The notes under the pieces: model-generated
Seen by the model: the letters and a program-made list of their open reading frames with translations, nothing else
What the model was told of the DNA's origin: nothing
Database searches by the model: none
Assembly: GCA_018398765.1 (NCBI GenBank)
Contig: JAHBMJ010002495.1
Coordinates: 1-18,529, forward strand
Length of the DNA stretch: 18,529 bases
Reading direction: 5' to 3'
Source: Chromera velia
Taxonomy: Eukaryota > Sar > Chromeraceae
Position numbers and translations under genes: made by a program
Shown: piece by piece, positions 11,822 through 18,529 of the stretch
How positions within the stretch are numbered: the first letter of the stretch is position 1
Layout of the letters: every line of letters begins with the position of its first letter

Positions 11822-14800
11822 ACGCACACGCACACGCACGAAGGAATGTCATGGACGGACTCCAGGTTGTTTGTGGCTTTTGGAGGCGGTCCCCACAAAG
11901 CAAAGAACCAATTTCTTCTTCACAGATGCCTATGAGTGAGTGCCGTTGAGAAGAAAATTCGTGCGCAACCATGCAGGAAGAGCTCACAACGGACGGACAC
12001 ACAAGATCTTGTCACAAAAAAAGGTTCTTTGATGGAAGAGCGTGAACAGATTCCTCCGATCGAGTAATTGACTTTCTTCTCTAGTCCGGCAACGAGGCTA
12101 AGATGGAGCTGTTGACAACAACACACGCACACAACACGAGGAGAAATCAGAGGAAGCAGACACAAAAAGAAAACTTCATGCAGAAAGGAGAGTAACAGAC
12201 GAGACGAGAAAGGTCATGCTGACCGACCCGAGCGCACTCTCCACTCGCAGTCGCAGAGGAAGAACAGTGGAGGGCCCGAGCCTGTCCGAGCTTTTGGGGT
12301 GAACGGGGCCGGGGGGGAGATGGAGGGTAGTCCCTCGACCCGCTCACGGCCCCGTATGGCATCAGACCCCCTCCTCCTCCTCCTCCGGCCTCACTCAAGG
12401 GCTCGAAGTCGATTGTCTGGATTCTTCCGCCAAGTCTGCGAGGGAGTGAGGGTTAAGAGGCAGGAAACAAGGAGGGGAAAAAATCTCAGGACGTAATTAG
12501 ACACAATAGAGGAAAAGTTGACGCCAGAGCGGTAGTGACGCAGCAGAAGAGATTGAAATTGCAGGAAGGAAGGTGGGCAACTCAGAAATAAGTCAAGAAG
12601 GTAGACGGTCGTTTTTCTTTCAAGAAGGGGTAAAAAGAAAAAAGAAAAGAATGAATTCAGCAGAGAAGCTGACAAAGTCACCTCCACAGAGGCAGCGCAT
12701 GAAAGACAGCATCGCAGGCGAAAACGGAGGGAGATCAAGACTGAGAGAAAGCTTGAAAGAGCAGACCAAAGCCAAACAATGGAAGAAAAATACAAACAGA
12801 CCTATCACGTGCCTCCAACACGTGCACGGACAAGCCCCGCTCGTGGAGCGCTGCAGCTGCCGCCAAGCCTGCCGCTCCTGCTCCCACGACGACAACATGA
12901 GAGACCCCGGACAAGTCTTCTGAGCCCTCCCCTACGGCCCCCCCCTGTCCGTTGATTCTCTCTGGAGAGCCGCTTCGTCGTGACGCGTCGGCAGCATTGG
13001 CTCCTGGAGGTAACGGAAGGGGTTGCCGAAAGATGTTATCGTAGGCAGCAAGGAAGAGATCGACCTCGTCGGAGAGAGAAGCATTGAGGGCCTCCTGAAT
13101 TTCCTGGTGACTGAAGTCGAGCGCGTCGACCGATGAAGCCGCTGCCGCTGCGGCCGTGGCGGAGGAATATTCTTCCCCCTGCCGTTCACCCCCGTCATCG
13201 TTCATGGGAAGGGGCGTGTCATCGTCGAGTGGGTTGGAAGACGCTGCAGCTGCACGGCCCTGCTTCTTTTTGGGAGGCTTGGCAGACTTCTTTGCCTTCC
13301 CACCTTTCTTCCCTCCGGAGGTCTTTTGTCGTTTGGGTGGACTTTGGTGCTGCTCCTGCTGCTGCATTGATGATGAAAGGGTGGGCTGCACAGCTCCAGG
13401 AGTCAGTGGTTGGGATTCAGAGAAACAGGGGACTGGAATTGGAATCAATTTGGGTGGACCCATACTACTGCCTCTTGGAGGGGAGACAGAGGAGGCAGGC
13501 GGCAAGGAGGCGTGTGGAAGCGGGACTGCTGTCGGGTTAGTTGCACCCGCAGCTGCTGCGGACATCTTCCGTGTTTTCTGCTTGGGCCCTGTATCAACGG
13601 GGGCAGAAGAGAGACCCCCTTTCGCATCCCTCTCTTGCTTGACTGCCAATATTTGGGGGGGAAACGGTGCCCCCCCCTGCCTGCTGCTGTTCGGCTTTTC
13701 ATCTCTATCTGGATCGTGCATGTCCTCATCATCGTCTGAGTCTCCCATCAGATCCCCTCCTGAGAGCTGCAGCTGCTGCTGTGCTGAGGATGACGAGCGA
13801 CGACGCCGGCGAGATGTGGAACTTCCTCCACTCGCTGCAAGAGCTGCCGTGGAAGCAGCCATCGCCTGCGCAAAGTGTACCGCATTAGCAGCAGCACAAT
13901 TCATTTCCTCCGCTGTAGGATGGGCCCGCGAGGCGCGACGCTCACCTCCATGAGAAGATTGGGGAAGTGCAGATGCAGATGCCGCCGCAGCTGTGGTCGA
14001 TCCGCTCTCATTCAGGACAGATGACGTCGACCTCTCCCTCTCCCGTTCTGCCCGTCTGATTCTTTCTTTTTCACGGAGTCGGTCTCTGATCATCTCCACG
14101 GTCTCCTTTGCCTGGCTGGCGGCATTTCGAGCAGCTTCTGCTCTTTTCACAGCCGCCAGTGCCGCTGCTTTTGTTGTCCCCGGAGCCGCTACACCCCCCG
14201 AAGGCGAGGCCGGGGGATCTCCTGCTGCTGGGTCGTCCCCCGTTGAGAGGGAGGTCGGAGTTGTGTCGTCGGAAGGGTCGAAGCGGTTCGGCGTCCTCAG
14301 TGTGCGGGAGGAGCGAGTCCGCCGTCCGCCTCCATCAAGCTTGACTTCTGCACAAAACAAGCAAGTGGAAAAGAAAAAACAGTGACGTCCACACAGCAAC
14401 GTCAATAGCGGACAGATACATGGAAGCGGGCATGAAAGGAAGGAAGGAACGAGGGACAAGAAAGACAGAGGAGGAGAGACTGCAAGGTAGCGCATAGGGA
14501 GAAAAAGTCAGGGTTCAGTTGGAGATTGTGCATGAAGAAAGAGAAATGCACGATCGACTCGAAGTCTCAATTTGTCGACTTTGAGAACGCACAGAGTCAA
14601 AAGCTTTCCGCAAATAAACAACAGCAGACAGTTACTCCTCTCTTCAGTTGAAAGAAAGAAGCAAATAGGGTGCTCCATCACTCCACCCAGCTTGCTCACC
14701 GGCTGCGAGGTCCCCTTCGTCCTCCCCTTCCCTTCCTTTGGCATGCGGCCGCAGAAGATCGCCGGAGGACGAGGACGAGGAAGCGCTACTCTCGTAAAGC

Positions 14801-15744
14801 CCCTCCTTAGGCGAGGGGGAAAGCATAGAGGAGCAGCTGTCTTGGCTCTCTCTCCCTCCTACCCTCAATTTCCGTTCCTCTCTGTCTTGGCACACCAGTG
14901 ACTCTGCCTCTGCCGTCAGCGCTACTGCTTGTGACTCTGCAATCTCAGCAGCAGCCTCGGCGGCCTCCAAAGCAGCCTCGTCAAGATCTACATGCACCCA
15001 CATGCAGACATAAACACGCACAAAACATGGAAACACGTGAACACATACACAAAGGAGATATACGATAATCTTTCAATTTTTCTGTGCAACTCGTCCCATG
15101 ATTTCGCGTTTCTGCGTTCAAGGTACACGCTGTGTCATTTCGGTCCGAACTCGCTGGACCCGTGTGAGTGAGCATTCCGCATGACCGACCGACCGACCGA
15201 CCGTCTTCTGGGAAGTCATCCGAGTCATCTTCGTCCTCCCTCCTCCTCTCTGCTGATGAATGCAATCCTGCACCCATCCCGGAATCTCCTCGAGTCAATA
15301 AGGACCCCCCTGCACTCACTCATGCACAGCCACCCGAGCAACGTACAGGCAGAGAGTCAGCAGGAAAACGACGACGCAAAGGAATGATCGATTCTTCAAG
15401 TCCTAGAGAGAGGGTCGTCGCAGCAGGATGTTTGTAGAGAGACCGGAGGTCGAACGGAAATGGAGCCTTTGAGGTTGCAAAAGACGTTGAGAGCAGAAGG
15501 CATTCGGTTGCTGCCACTTTCATGAAAGTATCAAGACCCAAGAAGCAAGGTACATCGAAAGCGCAGCCGCTTAACTGCCCGTTTCTTTCCGCCCTTGCTG
15601 CCGTACCGGATGGAGGTGGCTGTTTGATCAGACGCGCCCATCTGTATTTGACTGCCCACTCGGTCCTGCTTCTCATGTGAGATGCGATGTCCTTCCAAGG
15701 AAGTCCCAGACCCTTCAGCTGGATCAGCTGTTGATCCTCCTGCA

Positions 15745-15795
<51 letters not shown>

Positions 15796-15837
15796 GGTAC
15801 AAACTTACTTGAACGTTCACGTGTGGACACGGACGCC

Positions 15838-15895
<58 letters not shown>

Positions 15896-15907
15896 GCACA
15901 CACACAC

Positions 15908-15968
<61 letters not shown>

Positions 15969-17538
15969 TCCGTATTGATAAATACAGAAAGAGAGGGGAA
16001 GGGGGGCCGGGAGGTCGGAAGAGCAGGCAGGAGACACGGTTGCACTCCTTGGCATCACACGACGCTTGCAACTGTTCATTCATTTGCGGAAGCATGGATA
16101 TTCCATCGGATAGAAACCACGAAGAGGCTTGAGAGGAGACACCCCGTCAAGACTGCCGACAAGTGAACAGCGCACCCGGCCCAGGCATTGTGGACTTTCA
16201 TCTAAGGATACCGAAAAAGGGAAAGAAGTACAAAAGCGCCGTAGATTGACCTCATATGTCCATGACCTATCAGTAGGTGTGGGTGCGGCTCTGTTCTCCC
16301 TTTGCGATGTCTTCACGATCCCTCTCTTCCTCTGGAGCTTGTCTAGACGGGACCATACGGCGTTGCGACTGCGCTTTCCTCCAAGAATTTCGGCAATCTG
16401 ACCACCCGTGTAACCTGCACACGTGAAGGCATACATACGTGTACGAAGTGAAACACATTGACAAGATGTTCACACCATGAAGCATTCTTTGCGCCCAAAG
16501 AAAGCAGTCTCTCAGCGAATGCCCGCGTCCTTCCGTCCTTCACCCCGACAGTCACTTCTCCTGCCGCCTGTCCGCTTCTCTCAGTCTGTCGGTCTGAAAA
16601 AAGAAACGGGGAGGCTGTCTCTCCTTCTATCTCTGTGCGTGTCTCTTCTTTACTCCACGAGCCTCCCTCTCGCTCTTTGTGCCAGTAGTAGCCTTTTGTT
16701 TTCGTAGTTTCCTGCTTTCCTGTCTGTCTGCTTTTCCTGCTTTCCTGGCTGCTTGCTCGTCGAATAGTCCGTTCTTCAATGATGTTCACAGACAAGCGCT
16801 CCATCTTCTCGTGAAAGGGGGGCCTAGAAGGAGGGGAGAGGGCCAGGACTTGCCTTTATCACGCAGGTCCAGCAATTGCTGATCTTCCTGCACAAGGGGC
16901 AGCAATCGGGTGCGCAGCAAGAGATGCAGGAGGGTAGTAGGAGCACTCGCCAAAACAAGGGCGGAAGAGTTTCAAGTGAACCTTGCACAAATGTGTTGCT
17001 CCGATCTCACATTTCCGAAGACGCATGAGAAGGCAGAGTCCGCCAATTCTTCAAAAATTGGATCTGCTGAATGATTACCCCACATCTCTTCTTCAACTGA
17101 CCTCTTCGGACCAGAAGTTGCTGGGGAAGTCTAGGCGAAGCTTCTTCTGGAGCTTGTCCAATCGAGACCATACAGCATGAGCTGTGCGCTTGTTCCCGAT
17201 TTTCTCCGCAATTTCGCTTCCCGAGAAGCCTGCATACAGGATATCTATGTAGCTCAGCCTCCGTTGGCCCCAACTGGCCCCACTCAAGAAGAGACACAAG
17301 CACCCATAAGGAGATCACAACAGAAGTGTCGGGGCTTGAAGACACAGCAACAGGAAGGTCTATTCGGAAGTGCTTACCTTGAAATCGCAACTGGATGATC
17401 TCATTGTCTTCCTGCAAGTAAGAGAGAGAGAGAGAGAAAGTATCGTCACACAATTGCACTGAAGGTCGACACAGCCCCCCCACCCCCAGGAACAACTCTG
17501 CATACCTCATCTGTCCAGGTATTATCATCGGGTCGCAT
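3407..17538 (-). CDS. Myb/SANT x3 - LSD1-like FAD amine oxidase fusion, 24 exons
   Basis: Exons (minus strand): 17538-17506, 17411-17378, 17229-17102, 16887-16854, 16414-16251, 15739-15607, 15309-15202, 14987-14700, 14347-12802, 12435-12348, 11779-11668, 11398-11317, 11031-9451, 9053-8964, 8787-8478, 8249-8169, 7911-7843, 7554-7314, 7064-6938, 6654-6093, 5679-5620, 5054-4853, 4659-4526, 3940-3407. The sum is 6,741 nt, exactly 2,247 codons with stop, and all phases agree. The ATG at 17538 has an in-frame TGA just upstream. Order: three Myb repeats (residues 8-170), basic low-complexity linker (to about 785), FAD Rossmann motif, amine oxidase core with insertions (to about 2060), Q-rich and acidic tail. 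LSD1-family enzymes demethylate histone H3 Lys using FAD; related polyamine oxidases share the fold. The Myb repeats favour a nuclear role. Uncertain points are exon 7, the start of exon 16 and the end of exon 11. The Myb part could be a separate gene. Confidence 0.8.
4526..5679 (-). CDS. Exons 21-23: C-terminal FAD-binding part of the amine oxidase
   Basis: Exon 21 (5679-5620, 20 codons) gives HVSRWGTDPFSLGASSFWQA, matching LSD1 V-S-R-W-x-x-D-P. Exon 22 (5054-4853) gives GSSPDDSLALAAP, an insertion of about 45 charged residues, then SFVFFAG. Exon 23 (4659-4526) gives EATDSAWPRTVHGATRSGLRAA, the signature G-E-x-T...P-x-T-V-H-G-A-x-x-S-G that closes the FAD site. Junctions A|GSS (phase 0) and the split Gly codon of FFAGE (phase 1) are fixed by homology. 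Confidence 0.9.
5197..5443. repeat. (GTCT)n/(ATCT)n microsatellite in intron 21
   Basis: About 247 bases of GTCT units with ATCT, GTTT and CGGT variants. A 24-bp variant block beginning CGGTGTATC starts at 5315, 5347 and 5387, so there is higher-order repetition. All frames through it translate to Cys/Leu/Ser/Val or Thr/Asp/Arg/Gln runs and are not genes. Confidence 0.95.
6093..6654 (-). CDS. Exon 20: amine oxidase segment plus acidic and RS-rich insertion
   Basis: It opens EVFWPDTDPFFVESS, the family's F-x-x-V-F-W motif, then LYFTNLHAMGQPHTLVANFFG and TDEEVVEYVVRQLRGMF, matching the LSD1 helix S-D-D-x-x-V-x-x-x-L-x-x-I-F. About 110 residues of insertion follow: an acidic Glu/Asp/Gly run, a mixed Lys/Glu stretch, and an SR-type stretch (SRSRSRSPSRRERR). 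The exon most likely ends after VDVPLQW at 6093 (GTCAGT) and joins HVSRW in phase 0. An end at 6114 (AAG|GTCGAT) is also in phase. Confidence 0.8.
6912..6938. repeat. (ACTG)n repeat overlapping the exon 19 donor
   Basis: Seven tandem tetranucleotides. On the minus strand they read GTCAGTCAGT and so on, starting exactly at the donor of intron 19 (6937), giving several overlapping GTCAGT motifs. Confidence 0.9.
6938..7911 (-). CDS. Exons 17-19: central amine oxidase core with the FAD-contacting Lys
   Basis: Exon 17 (7911-7843, 23 codons) gives GFDWFPRSLEKKL, equivalent to the LSD1 N-G-Y-S-x-V-P-x-A-L segment. Exon 18 (7554-7314) gives SVSEIRGVVVDTR, a Ser/Gly/Pro insertion of about 30 residues, then FVEITTRGGRKYRALKCI and VTVPIG. 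Exon 19 (7064-6938) continues VLQ...ISFVPPL...KKRAVERMGAGGHEKVILRF. The Lys in HEKVIL aligns with Lys661 of human LSD1, which contacts FAD N5 through water. Junctions are phase 0, phase 1 (G|GT) and phase 2 (GA|A), and all are confirmed by homology. Confidence 0.88.
8169..9053 (-). CDS. Exons 14-16: linker returning to the amine oxidase fold
   Basis: Exon 14 (9053-8964) encodes a helix (RAFEIAEALCRRFMA). Exon 15 (8787-8478) encodes a helix followed by poly-Ser/Ala and GGGTVPVATPPLYAGPLNKW, ending at a perfect GTAAGT donor. Exon 16 (8249-8169) encodes NDLDDEDSCACNKFGVCC, which I align by eye with the acidic W-D-Q-D-D-F-E-F-x-G segment of LSD1. The phases of 14 and 15 fit exactly using donors GTCAGT and GTAAGT. 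The 5' end of exon 16 is uncertain: a start at 8302 is possible if exon 15 ends earlier, in phase 1, at a GTGACC site. Confidence 0.62.
8379..8524. repeat. Direct duplication of an exon end and its donor
   Basis: Positions 8379-8427 and 8471-8519 are identical over 49 bp. The similarity extends to 8432/8524 with one mismatch; the period is 92 bp. The right copy contains the 3' end of exon 15 and its GTAAGT donor; the left copy lies in the following intron and preserves the same donor. Confidence 0.9.
9451..11031 (-). CDS. Exon 13: 526-codon low-complexity insertion at the LSD1 tower position
   Basis: It begins with an amine oxidase helix (AHILFGRLLEETVKNLRGGL), then becomes a Gly/Ser/Pro/His-rich region with poly-Ser and an Ala run followed by Ala/Glu. 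It ends in a more helical, charged part (about 9470-9640). In LSD1 this is where the long coiled-coil tower that binds CoREST leaves the fold. No typical tower coiled coil is visible here. The donor at 9451 is CA|GTCAGT in phase 2, which fits exon 14. An in-frame stop follows 22 nt further on (TAG at 9429-9431) if it is not spliced. Confidence 0.75.
11232..11301. repeat. (GAAA)n microsatellite in intron 12
   Basis: A nearly pure AAAG repeat on the plus strand; on the minus strand it is a long pyrimidine tract inside intron 12 (11316-11032), shortly after its donor. Confidence 0.9.
11317..12435 (-). CDS. Exons 10-12: FAD-binding continuation of the amine oxidase
   Basis: Exon 10 (12435-12348) completes the Arg codon of EARDR and gives LGGRIQTIDF, the second FAD motif (R-x-G-G-R), then a Gly run. 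It splices in phase 0 to exon 11 (from 11779), ADAGASWLVWAPNLLHHVWALA, equivalent to the D-x-G-A-S-W...NP...LA segment of polyamine oxidases and the DLGAMVVTG segment of LSD1. Exon 12 (11398-11317) gives SYFASWYRGGQKIPHVDVM and joins exon 13 at R|AHILFGRLLEE, matching the LSD1 helix before the tower. The end of exon 11 could be 11668 (GTCAGA) or 11686 (GTCTCC); both keep phase 1. Confidence 0.82.
11416..11467. repeat. (AC)n-(AG)n compound microsatellite in intron 11
   Basis: A CA tract is followed directly by a GA tract. On the minus strand this reads CT then GT, just upstream of the acceptor of exon 12 (11399). Confidence 0.9.
11791..11839. repeat. (CA)n/(CACACG)n repeat upstream of the exon 11 acceptor
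   Basis: A CA dinucleotide run turns into CACACG hexamers. On the minus strand it is a GT-rich tract a few bases before the GGTGCAG acceptor at 11780. Confidence 0.9.
12802..14987 (-). CDS. Exons 8-9: low-complexity nuclear linker and FAD Rossmann motif
   Basis: Exon 8 (14987-14700) starts with an Ala/Glu helix (DEAALEAAEAAAEIAES) and continues Ser-rich. Exon 9 (14347-12802, 514 codons) has a coiled-coil-prone Arg/Glu stretch (RDRLREKERIRRAERERER), poly-Ala and poly-Ser runs, and a dense Lys cluster (KRQKTSGGKKGGKAKK, then KPPKKKQGR) that looks like a nuclear localisation or DNA-contact patch. A short acidic helical part follows (about residues 715-750). It ends in the dinucleotide-binding motif VVVVGAGAAGLAAAAALHERG...VHVLEARDR (GxGxxG with Glu at the end of beta-2). 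I find no recognisable SWIRM domain. The intron between these exons (14699-14348) has donor GTGAGC. Confidence 0.85.
15202..15309 (-). CDS. Exon 7 (tentative) linking the Myb and amine oxidase parts
   Basis: The acceptor GAGTGCAG precedes GG GGG TCC, and the donor is GACG|GTCGGT. It encodes a Ser/Gly segment followed by ERRREDEDDSDDFPED. It joins the flanking exons in phase on both sides (G|GG and G|AT). An in-frame ATG at 15277 and a nearby upstream stop mean a second gene could instead start here. No homology fixes this exon. Confidence 0.45.
15607..17538 (-). CDS. Exons 1-6: three Myb/SANT repeats
   Basis: Repeat 1 (residues 8-53) begins WTDEEDNEI and continues GFSGSEIAEKIGNKRT..AVWSRLDKLQ. 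Repeat 2 (from residue 62) begins WSEEEDQQLL and continues GYTGGQIAEILGGKRS..AVWSRLDKLQ. Repeat 3 (from residue 128) begins WTYEEDQQLI and continues GLGLPWKDIASHMRSRTEWAVKYRWARL. This is the Myb pattern W-T-x-E-E-D, then IA, then R-T and a recognition helix. The second conserved Trp is present only in repeat 3. Each repeat starts with a phase-0 intron directly after W-x-x-E; repeats 1 and 2 also share a phase-1 intron inside the Gly codon, and their middle exons are both 34 nt. Expected role: sequence-specific DNA or histone-tail binding. If exon 6 is not spliced at 15607, the frame runs on to a stop at 15320 and would give a Myb-only protein. Confidence 0.82.
15744..15968. repeat. Compound (CT)n/(CA)n microsatellites in intron 5
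   Basis: CT then CA runs at 15744-15791, and again at 15841-15968 in alternating blocks. The first block abuts the acceptor of exon 6, so on the minus strand it forms the tract leading to GTGCAG. Confidence 0.92.
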
Positions 17539-18529
17539 CGTCTCTCACTTCGTTACCCAGTTGAAAGTGGGGGTTTTACGGCTTGTGAGAACAGGTGCTG
17601 TGTTTCACGTGTACACAGAATCAAAAGAGCGCGACTGCAACCTGGGTGCGTGGCCTTGAAGCTGTGCTTCAAGTTGGATCCAGATACGCGCGTTGTTGTC
17701 CGTGACAAACCTTCTTTGAGAGTGTATCTCAGAAAACTGATTCAGAACGCTCCTGCTTCGACCAGGATGTCAGGGCAGTACCAACCAGCACGATCCGAGC
17801 TTCACTCACGTTCGGGAGAGGTGTTCCTCGCTGTACGTTCGTTGTTTCGACAGGTTAAGCAACACATTCACCCCGATCTATCGATCGTGCATGTATCGGT
17901 TCCCAACTTCCCAGTGTCCATCAGTGTCCCAATTAACGCCTATATGACGTGACACACCCCCCCTCCTTCGGGATGGGTGCATGAGTGCCTCAAAACGCCT
18001 CGAAGGATCTTGACCCGAAATATATATATTTCAACCGCGGAATACGGAACTTTATGCTAAAATTCGTAGCTGGGGCCTCAACCGCGCTGATGAGCTGCCA
18101 TCTGAGGCTGCATGCTGATCGAGGCCGGCTGCAATCTGCGTGCGGAAATCAAGTTGCAACACGCGCGTGAGGCCATGCAACACGCGCATATTAAATGCAT
18201 ACAAGTGTTGCGCCTCATTAATTATAGCAAATTTCATCACACTTTGCCCATTTTGTGGTGGTCCGCGCAAGCGAAAAATTGAGCACAGGCAATTGCGGGG
18301 CCACGAGCTTGACCGAGCTTGACTTGTTTCATCACATGCATGCAAATTAAACTGCATGCATGCAATAATCAGATATACACAACTCTCCTAATCAGTGAGT
18401 TCAAAGGAATGAGTCTTCGTTCAGATGTCAAGTGGTGATTCTGCACGTTGCAAAGGCTCCATAAGTATAAAACAGACCACAGGTTAAGCAACACATTCAC
18501 CCCGATCTATCGATCGTGCATGTATCGGT
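17539..18529. other. Upstream flank of the Myb-amine oxidase gene, function unassigned
   Basis: It should contain the promoter and 5' UTR. A 100-codon plus-strand frame (17650-17952) has no recognisable domain and may be chance or part of an element. The region also has a 50-bp direct repeat, a 12-bp direct repeat (18155-18166 and 18176-18187) and clustered TGCATGCA sites at 18336-18365. Confidence 0.5.
17851..18529. repeat. 50-bp direct repeat, period 629 bp, ending at the window edge
   Basis: Positions 17851-17900 and 18480-18529 are identical. The second copy stops exactly at the end of the window, so the true match may be longer. Candidates are a tandem repeat unit of about 629 bp, terminal repeats of an element, or an assembly overlap. 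Confidence 0.9.

Noticed and set aside
12391-12795. 134-codon minus-strand frame between exons 9 and 10
   Set aside because: It is intronic; the conserved EARDR|LGGR junction requires its removal.
13156-13953. 265-codon plus-strand frame rich in Ser, Cys and Ala
   Set aside because: It is antisense to exon 9, which has clear homology and phase-consistent splicing; its composition mirrors the coding strand's low-complexity runs.
1-18529. tRNA, rRNA, CRISPR or bacterial mobile elements
   Set aside because: I saw no cloverleaf, rRNA-like segment, spaced array or transposase motif; the tandem repeats are eukaryotic microsatellites.

Overview
This is eukaryotic nuclear DNA. It has intron-rich genes, many simple-sequence repeats and no bacterial-style operon. 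The likely source is an alga with a complex (secondary) plastid, most probably a chromerid such as Chromera velia. That is an inference from a predicted signal peptide ending in an SAF motif, mid-range GC, low-complexity-rich proteins and ApiAP2-like TGCATGCA sites; it was not checked by a search.

Two genes can be supported, both on the minus strand. (1) Positions 2262-1013: a two-exon omega/DHAR-like glutathione S-transferase (about 313 residues). Its CPYC active-site Cys codon is split by the intron. (2) Positions 17538-3407: a gene of about 14.1 kb that I reconstruct as 24 exons (2,246 residues) with every splice phase consistent. It encodes three N-terminal Myb/SANT repeats, a basic Ser/Ala-rich linker, and an LSD1/polyamine-oxidase-type FAD amine oxidase domain. 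That domain is interrupted by large low-complexity insertions, the biggest where LSD1 carries its tower domain. A Q-rich tail with an acidic end follows. It is probably a chromatin regulator, a Myb-LSD1 fusion. The weakest joins are exon 7, the 5' end of exon 16 and the donor of exon 11. A two-gene alternative split near 15.3 kb is possible.

Layout from left to right: 1-1012 has short repeats and a long polypyrimidine microsatellite with no convincing gene. 1013-2262 is the GST. 2263-3406 is an intergenic stretch with small imperfect repeats and an AT-rich block. 3407-17538 is the Myb-amine oxidase gene; its introns hold CT, CA, GTCT and GAAA repeats. 17539-18529 is upstream DNA with an unassigned 100-codon frame and a 50-bp direct repeat whose second copy ends exactly at the window edge.

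The most unusual signal is splicing. About half of the reconstructed 5' splice sites read GTC (mostly GTCAGT or GTCGGT), with C at +3, and several lie inside GTCA/GTCG tetranucleotide repeats. One intron is GC-AG. A duplicated exon end with its donor lies in intron 15.
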